A DNA stretch of 9,296 nt, from positions 1-9,296 of the forward strand of contig CANHTE010000024.1 in assembly GCA_947462945.1 (NCBI GenBank), read 5' to 3'. A program made the position numbers and the translations under genes. This DNA comes from Acetobacteraceae bacterium (GTDB lineage Bacteria; Pseudomonadota; Alphaproteobacteria; Acetobacterales; Acetobacteraceae). Every line of letters starts with the position of its first letter. The first letter of the stretch is position 1. Of the stretch, positions 4,727 through 9,296 are shown piece by piece. Under the pieces are notes generated by a model. It had not been told where the DNA came from and did no database searches. It worked only from the letters and a program-made list of their open reading frames with translations.

Positions 4727-7519
4727 TCAGGGCCGCGCGCGCAATTCGGCCAGCAGCTGCATGGCGGCCGGGCGCTCGGGGAAGTTCGGCGGGGGCGTCA
4801 TGTCCAGCACCCGGGTCAGCACGGCCAGTGCCTCCGCCCGCTCTCCCTTGGCATTCAGCGCATAGGCCAGGCGGTAGGCGGCCGCCGGCTCCACCGCATC
4901 ACGCGGGCGCAGCTGGGCCGATTGGCGCAGCAGCAGCACCGCCTCCGCCGGGTGGCCATCCCGCGCCAGGATCCAACCCAGCGTATCAGCCACATCCGCG
5001 CCGGGGGCGAGGAAATAGGCGCGCTCCGCCAGGCGGCGCGCGCGTTGATGCGCGGCCGGATCATCCCGCAGGCGCAGCAGCCAGGCCAGGTTGTTCAGGG
5101 CCACGCTGTCATCCGGCCGGCGCTCCAGCAGCGCTTCCAGCCGGCGTTCGGCGTCATTCAGGCGCCCGGCCTCGATATCGAGCTGAGAGAGCATCATCAC
5201 CGCCTCATTGTGATCAGGCCTGCGCTCCAGCCAGTCGCGCAGCACGGCGGCGGATGGCTCGGGCTGGTTGGCGCGGCGCAGGGCGCCGGCGACGCGCAGC
5301 GCCAGATAGGCCGAGGGCTGGCCCGCCTGGGCGGCGGCATAGGCGCGGGCGGCCTCGGCCGGCTGGTCCGCGGCCAGAAGCAGGTCTCCGCGCAGCGCGG
5401 CGCCGGCGGGTTGGGCGATGGGGTCGGCCGCCATCCGGGCCGCGAATTCCATGGCCGCGTCCATGCCCCGCGCCTCCCGGATCAGCGCCGCGAGGCCTTG
5501 CAGCAAGGCAGGATCGCTGGGCGTCAGGCGCAGGCCCTGGACCAGTGTCGCCTCGGCACCCGGCACATCGCCACTGCGGAAGAGCAATGCCGCCAGCTGG
5601 CGGCGCGCGCGCTGCGCACGCGGCTCCATGGCCAGGGCGGTGCGGCTGGCCGCCTGCGCCGCCGGCAAATCCCCCATGGCGGCAAAGGCCTCGGCCCGTT
5701 CGATTTCCAGATTGACCTCCTGCGTGGCGCCGATGGCCCCCTGGGTCAGCACGGCCACCGCCTGGTCCGGCGCGCCTGTCAGGATCAGGGCCTGGGCGAA
5801 GCGGGCCGCCAATTCGATATTCTGCGGGGCCGCCGCCTGGCTGGCGCGCAGCACCGCCAAGGCCTGCGCCGAGCGCGGGGCATCGGGCCCCATGGCGCCC
5901 AGCAACTGGGACGTGGCCTCGATATTGGCGGGATCAATCCGCAGCACCTGCCCCAGCAATGCCTCCACCTCCTCCGCACGGCCTTCGAGGCGCGCCACGC
6001 GCGCCAGGCCGAGCCGGGCCGAGACGGATTGCGGGGAGGTGGCCAGAACCTCGTTCAGAATCTCGCGCGCGGGGGCGAGGTTGATCTGCATGATCAGCGC
6101 CGAGGCTTCCAGGACACGCGCCGCCTCACCCCGCCGGGCTTCCGGCGTCATCCGCGCCAATTCGGCCGAGACCTCGGCCAGATCCCCGCGATACAGCGCG
6201 GCGAAGGCCAGCAATTCACGCATGCCGCCGGCCAGGGGGTTGAGGCTGAGGGCCGTTTCGGCAGCACGAACCATGGCGGGAAGGTCGCCCACGGCCAGAT
6301 GCGCGGCGGCCACGCGCGCGGCAATGGCCGGGTCCCGAGGGGCCAGTGCGGCGGCGGCCGAGAAAGCCTCCATTGCATCACGCCGCCGCCCGGCCGTGCC
6401 ATGCAGCTGCCCCAGCAAATCCAGCGCCTCCGCATCCGCCCCGCCGCGCGCCGCCAATTGGCCGAGCACCAAGGCCGCATCACCCGGCCGGTTGGCCTGA
6501 AGGTCGAAGGCGGCCACCAGCTTCGCGCCGCGCGGGTCCTCCGGGCGGCGGGCCAGGTGGCGGCGGGCCGCATCCTCGGCCTGCGCCAATTGCCCCACAC
6601 CGCGCTTGGCAAGGGCGAGCAGCAGGAAGCCATCGGGAAAGCTGCCCAGCATGGGGCCCATGCGTTGCAGCGCGCGGTCCATGCCCACCCAATCCTCGAC
6701 GCCGGCGGCCACCACGGCCCGCAGATACAGCCCCGCCGCGCTGCTGGGCACAACCGCCAGCGCGGCATCCAGGTCCTGCGTGGCACGGGCGGGCTGGCGC
6801 AGCGCGATCAGCGCCTCGGCGCGGCGCAGCAGGGCGGAGACCTGGCCGGGCGTGACGGCCAGCGCCGCATCGAAGCGCGCCAGCGCCTCGGTCGGTTCAT
6901 TGCGTGAGAACAGCAGGGAGCCCTTGCGGATCAGCGCCTCGACCTGGCGTGGCTCACGCGTCAGCAACCGGTCCAGCAGGCGTTCCGCGCCGGCGCGGTC
7001 CCCCTCCGCCTGGGCCAGGGCGGCGGCGGCGAGGCTGGCCTCGGCCCCCTCCGGCGCGCTGAGCAGCGCGGCCTGGACGGCGAGGCGCGCGGCCTCCGGC
7101 TGGCCCAGCGCCAGCAGCGCCATGGCGCGCCCCGCCGCCACCTGCCCGCCAGGGTCAGGCTGGATCTCGGGGAAGGCTTGCAGCAGCGCATCATGCCGCC
7201 CACCGACCAGATAGGCACGCATCAGCAGCGCCATCGCCGTGGCGGGATCAGCGCCTTGTTGCAGCGCGGCCCGCGCCTCGCGCTCGGCCGTCTCGCCATC
7301 GCCGATTTCCAGGCTGGCCTGCGCAAGGGCGAGGCGGGCGGCGTTCGAGCCAGGATTTTGCCGCGCCGCATTGCGCCACTCGATCTGCGCCGCACGCAAA
7401 TCGCCCCGCGCCGCCGCCGCCGCCGCGCGCTGTTCGGCGGGCTGGGCGAAGGCCGGCTGGCCCGCCAGGCACAGCAGCAGGGGCGAAAGCAGCCGCAGGG
7501 AGGATCGGGTCTGGGTCAT
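4727..7519 (-). CDS. prsT: XrtA/PEP-CTERM system TPR-repeat protein PrsT
   Basis: This 930-residue exported protein consists almost wholly of tetratricopeptide-like helix pairs. A signal peptide covers 1-25 (MTQTRSSLRLLSPLLLCLAG, cut after AFA before QPAEQ). From about residue 28 to the end the chain repeats the TPR pattern of small Ala/Leu/Gly positions, e.g. GDLRAAQIEWRNAARQNPGS near the start and NNLAWLLRLRDDPAAHQRAR near the end. Length matches the PrsT family of about 900 residues. The gene order prsK-prsR-prsT beside an exosortase-associated ligase is diagnostic. Family members are described as lipoproteins. Here Cys17 follows LLL and does not make a good lipobox, so this one may be a soluble periplasmic protein. 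The likely role is as a scaffold for assembly of exopolysaccharide or PEP-CTERM proteins. It starts 11 bases after prsR; the upstream GAGAG is only a weak ribosome site. Confidence 0.93.
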   Translation of the reverse strand: MTQTRSSLRLLSPLLLCLAGQPAFAQPAEQRAAAAAARGDLRAAQIEWRNAARQNPGSNAARLALAQASLEIGDGETAEREARAALQQGADPATAMALLMRAYLVGGRHDALLQAFPEIQPDPGGQVAAGRAMALLALGQPEAARLAVQAALLSAPEGAEASLAAAALAQAEGDRAGAERLLDRLLTREPRQVEALIRKGSLLFSRNEPTEALARFDAALAVTPGQVSALLRRAEALIALRQPARATQDLDAALAVVPSSAAGLYLRAVVAAGVEDWVGMDRALQRMGPMLGSFPDGFLLLALAKRGVGQLAQAEDAARRHLARRPEDPRGAKLVAAFDLQANRPGDAALVLGQLAARGGADAEALDLLGQLHGTAGRRRDAMEAFSAAAALAPRDPAIAARVAAAHLAVGDLPAMVRAAETALSLNPLAGGMRELLAFAALYRGDLAEVSAELARMTPEARRGEAARVLEASALIMQINLAPAREILNEVLATSPQSVSARLGLARVARLEGRAEEVEALLGQVLRIDPANIEATSQLLGAMGPDAPRSAQALAVLRASQAAAPQNIELAARFAQALILTGAPDQAVAVLTQGAIGATQEVNLEIERAEAFAAMGDLPAAQAASRTALAMEPRAQRARRQLAALLFRSGDVPGAEATLVQGLRLTPSDPALLQGLAALIREARGMDAAMEFAARMAADPIAQPAGAALRGDLLLAADQPAEAARAYAAAQAGQPSAYLALRVAGALRRANQPEPSAAVLRDWLERRPDHNEAVMMLSQLDIEAGRLNDAERRLEALLERRPDDSVALNNLAWLLRLRDDPAAHQRARRLAERAYFLAPGADVADTLGWILARDGHPAEAVLLLRQSAQLRPRDAVEPAAAYRLAYALNAKGERAEALAVLTRVLDMTPPPNFPERPAAMQLLAELRARP

Positions 7520-7530
7520 GGCGATGGCTC

Positions 7531-8946
7531 TCAGGGGGTTTCGGAAGCGGGGGAGGGTTCAGCAGGCGGTTCACCCGGCTCGGCATGGCGCCTTCCGGCG
7601 GAAATCCCGTGCGTGTCGAGCAGCGTGTAGATCGTGGGCCGGCTGATCCCGAGCAGCCGCGCCGCCGCCGCCAGCCCGCCCTGCGTGCGCGCCAGCGCCT
7701 GTTCGAGCGCGATGCGTTCGGCGCGCAGCCGCACCGTGCGCAGATTGAGTTCGGCCAACTCGCCCTCCTCGGCCGGGGCCAATTCGAGGTCGGCCGGGGA
7801 AAGCAGCGGGCCATCGGCCATCACCGCGCCACGGCGGATGCGGTTGCCCAATTCGCGGACATTGCCCGGCCAGTGATGCGCGCTGATGGCGCTGATCGCC
7901 GCCGCATCCAGCCCGCGCAGCTTGCGGTTGAACTCGACGGCGTAGCGCGCGACGAACCAGCGGGCGAGCAGCACGCTATCCCCCCCGCGCTCCCGCAAGG
8001 GCGGGATGCGGATGATGAGGGAGTTCAGCCGATACAGCAGGTCGGCCCGAAAGGCGCCGGTCTCGGCCAAGGCTTCCAGCGGCTGGTTGGTGGCGGAGAC
8101 CAGGCGCACATCCACCTGAATCGGCGTGCGGCCACCGACGCGCTCGATCACCTGGTCCTGCAGGAAGCGCAGCAGCTTGGCTTGCAGCCCGGCCGGCAGG
8201 TCCCCCACCTCATCCAAAAACAACGTGCCGCCATTGGCGGCCTCGATCCGCCCAGCCACCTGCCGCACGGCGCCGGTGAAGGCGCCGCGCTCATGGCCGA
8301 ACAACTCGCTCTCCAGCAAGGGTTCGGGGATGGCCGCGCAATTGATGGCGACGAAACTGCCCTTGGAGCGCGGCCCCATCTCATGCAGGGCGCGGGCCAG
8401 CGCTTCCTTGCCGGTGCCGCTTTCGCCCAGCAGCAGCACCGGCACCGAAACCAGGGCCAGGCGCTCCACCGTGCGGCAGATGCGCAGCATGTTCTCATCC
8501 GCCGTGATGATGTCCTGGATCGGGCTGGTCTGCGGAATGAGGGCGAGGCGGCGGTTTTCATCCTCCAGCTCGCGCAGGCGCAAGGCGCGCTCCAGGATGG
8601 TGCGCAGGGCCGCGAGGTCCACCGGTTTTTCGCAGAAATCATAGGCGCCCTGGGCCACGGCGCGCAGCATGTTCTCTCGCTGGCCCTGCCCGCTGACGAC
8701 GATGGTCAGCGTGCCACGGCTGACATTGCGCAGCCCCTCCAGTGTGGCGAAGCCCTCGCTCACGCCCTCCGCATCGGGGGCGAGGCCGAGGTCGAGCAGC
8801 GCGGCCTCGGGCAGTTCACGCTCGGCCAGTTGCAGCGCCTGGCGGCGATCCTGCGCCAGCAGCACGCGGCACTCGGGGAAGGCCCAGCGATATTGCGCGG
8901 CCAGGGCCGGATCATCCTCGATGACCAGCAGCTTGGGCTTGCTCAT
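7531..8946 (-). CDS. prsR: Sigma-54-dependent response regulator PrsR of the PEP-CTERM system
   Basis: This 471-residue NtrC-like activator has three parts. The receiver domain (about 1-120) has acidic D11 and D12, phospho-acceptor D52, S85 and K107. The AAA+ domain has Walker A GESGTGKE (174-181), the sigma-54 contact loop GAFTGA (221-226) and Walker B GTLFLDEV (240-247). A Fis-type helix-turn-helix spans about 409-448 (GLAAAARLLGISRPTIYTLL). All key residues are present, so it should be phosphorylated by the adjacent kinase PrsK and activate RpoN-dependent promoters of exosortase/EPS genes. I chose ATG 8946 over an upstream TTG at 8955. The ATG overlaps the prsK stop as ATGA and has AAGG nine bases upstream. 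The last 20 or so residues are a Pro/Glu-rich tail. The kinase partner ends in the overlap, and prsT follows after 11 bases. Confidence 0.95.
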   Translation of the reverse strand: MSKPKLLVIEDDPALAAQYRWAFPECRVLLAQDRRQALQLAERELPEAALLDLGLAPDAEGVSEGFATLEGLRNVSRGTLTIVVSGQGQRENMLRAVAQGAYDFCEKPVDLAALRTILERALRLRELEDENRRLALIPQTSPIQDIITADENMLRICRTVERLALVSVPVLLLGESGTGKEALARALHEMGPRSKGSFVAINCAAIPEPLLESELFGHERGAFTGAVRQVAGRIEAANGGTLFLDEVGDLPAGLQAKLLRFLQDQVIERVGGRTPIQVDVRLVSATNQPLEALAETGAFRADLLYRLNSLIIRIPPLRERGGDSVLLARWFVARYAVEFNRKLRGLDAAAISAISAHHWPGNVRELGNRIRRGAVMADGPLLSPADLELAPAEEGELAELNLRTVRLRAERIALEQALARTQGGLAAAARLLGISRPTIYTLLDTHGISAGRRHAEPGEPPAEPSPASETP

Positions 8947-9296
8947 GCCCGCCAACCTTGTCGCATTGGGCCTTGCGCCGTGGGGCCTTGCGCCAATGCT
9001 CCTGCGGCCGGCAGGCGCATCCGCATCGTGGTGCCCGCCCCGGGCCGGGTGAGCACATCGAGCTCCCCGCCGCAGCCGCGCAGCAATTCGCGCGCCTGCC
9101 AGGCGCCCAGGCCGCTGCCCTCCGGCTTGGAGGTCACCAACGGGCGGAACAACCCATCCCGCACGAATTCAGCCGACATGCCCGGGCCGTGATCGGTGAT
9201 CTCGACGATGCTGCTGGCACCCTGGCGCGTCAGCCGCAGGCGCAGCGGCTGATCGGCCGGCGCCGCCTGCGCGGCATTGTCCAGCAAATGCCGCAC
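8943..9296 (-). CDS. prsK: Sensor histidine kinase PrsK, C-terminal ATPase end (partial)
   Basis: The gene is open to the right edge of the window; about 117 C-terminal residues are visible and the apparent start (a GTG) is an internal codon. The fragment is the back part of a HATPase_c domain. It shows the N-box LLDNAAQA (asparagine at fragment residue 7), G1-box DHGPGM (35-40), F-box LFRPLVTSK (49-57), G2-box GSGLGAWQAREL (60-71) and the closing GAGTTMRMRLP (86-96). The sensor, membrane and H-box regions lie outside. The PrsK assignment rests on its being directly upstream of prsR and prsT with an ATGA overlap. The F-box/G2 layout also resembles PrsK kinases. It should phosphorylate PrsR at D52. 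About 20 residues follow the usual kinase end, with a short repeated AQGP. Confidence 0.88.
   Translation of the reverse strand: MRHLLDNAAQAAPADQPLRLRLTRQGASSIVEITDHGPGMSAEFVRDGLFRPLVTSKPEGSGLGAWQARELLRGCGGELDVLTRPGAGTTMRMRLPAAGALAQGPTAQGPMRQGWRA
8956..8959 (-). promoter_or_regulatory. Ribosome binding site deciding the prsR start
   Basis: AAGG on the minus strand sits nine bases before ATG 8946, inside the end of prsK. It lies directly against the alternative TTG at 8955, so it could not serve that codon. This favours the ATG and the four-base ATGA overlap with the prsK stop. Confidence 0.6.
8968..8994. repeat. 15-bp direct repeat in the prsK 3' end
   Basis: GGGCCTTGCGCC occurs at 8968-8979 and again at 8983-8994, a period of 15 bases. 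On the minus strand it encodes AQGP twice in the kinase's C-terminal tail. The pair is bracketed by GCATT (8963-8967) and AATGC (8995-8999) in inverted orientation. It is in frame, so copy changes would only lengthen or shorten the tail by five residues. Confidence 0.7.

Noticed and set aside
3170..6907. A 1245-codon open frame on the plus strand opposite the ligase and prsT
   Set aside because: It is antisense to two confidently identified genes, starts inside the glycosyltransferase gene, and has a Gln/His/Gly/Arg-rich composition without domains. This is typical of the antisense frame in GC-rich coding DNA.
4727..7519. Recurring short GC blocks across prsT as DNA repeats or an array
   Set aside because: The similarity is at protein level (TPR helices) with no constant spacing or identical unit, so it is not a CRISPR or DNA tandem array.
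8947..8955. A longer PrsR starting at TTG 8955
   Set aside because: The AAGG ribosome site abuts that codon with no spacing, while ATG 8946 has proper spacing and an ATGA overlap with prsK.
7585..9192. A 535-codon plus-strand open frame opposite prsR and prsK
   Set aside because: It mirrors the prsR codons, shows no recognisable fold or motif and ignores gene boundaries. It is an antisense shadow.

Overview
The window is very GC-rich (about 70 % by eye) and densely coded. Its gene content and style suggest a high-GC alphaproteobacterium, with Acetobacteraceae (Roseomonas-like) as my best guess; that placement is inference only. Nearly everything lies on the minus strand and reads from right to left as one tightly packed gene string.

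In transcription order (right to left) the genes are: the C-terminal end of a sensor histidine kinase of the PrsK type (cut by the right edge); the sigma-54-type response regulator PrsR; the large periplasmic TPR protein PrsT; an exosortase A-associated Wzy/WaaL-like O-glycosylation ligase; a very small membrane protein; a GT4 glycosyltransferase; and a secreted protein of about 660 residues that looks like a RIFT-barrel plus helical-toroid polysaccharide-processing protein. This is a segment of an XrtA (exosortase A)/PEP-CTERM exopolysaccharide locus. PrsK and PrsR sense and regulate. PrsT is the system's TPR partner in the envelope. The ligase and glycosyltransferase build or transfer the glycan. 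The secreted protein may trim or bind it. The exosortase, the polysaccharide export genes and any PEP-CTERM substrate are not in the window.

Gene junctions are overlaps or gaps of at most 12 bases: prsK/prsR ATGA overlap, prsR/prsT 11 nt, prsT/ligase 3 nt, ligase/small gene 12 nt, glycosyltransferase/secreted protein 7-nt overlap. No internal promoter region is visible, so one transcript with translational coupling is likely. The exception is the small gene/glycosyltransferase junction. There a run of nine G (minus strand) throws the small ORF out of register, so that it runs 104 bases into the glycosyltransferase gene. One extra G would end it in a neat ATGA overlap with the glycosyltransferase start. 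This is either a homopolymer sequencing error or a real slippery or phase-variable tract, and it is the most interesting local signal.

At the far left a plus-strand gene seems to end at base 76, followed by a plus-strand intrinsic terminator at 116-150 whose T-tract contains the stop codon of the convergent minus-strand operon. The long plus-strand ORFs opposite the real genes are antisense shadows. I found no tRNA, rRNA, CRISPR array, insertion sequence or obvious transferred segment.
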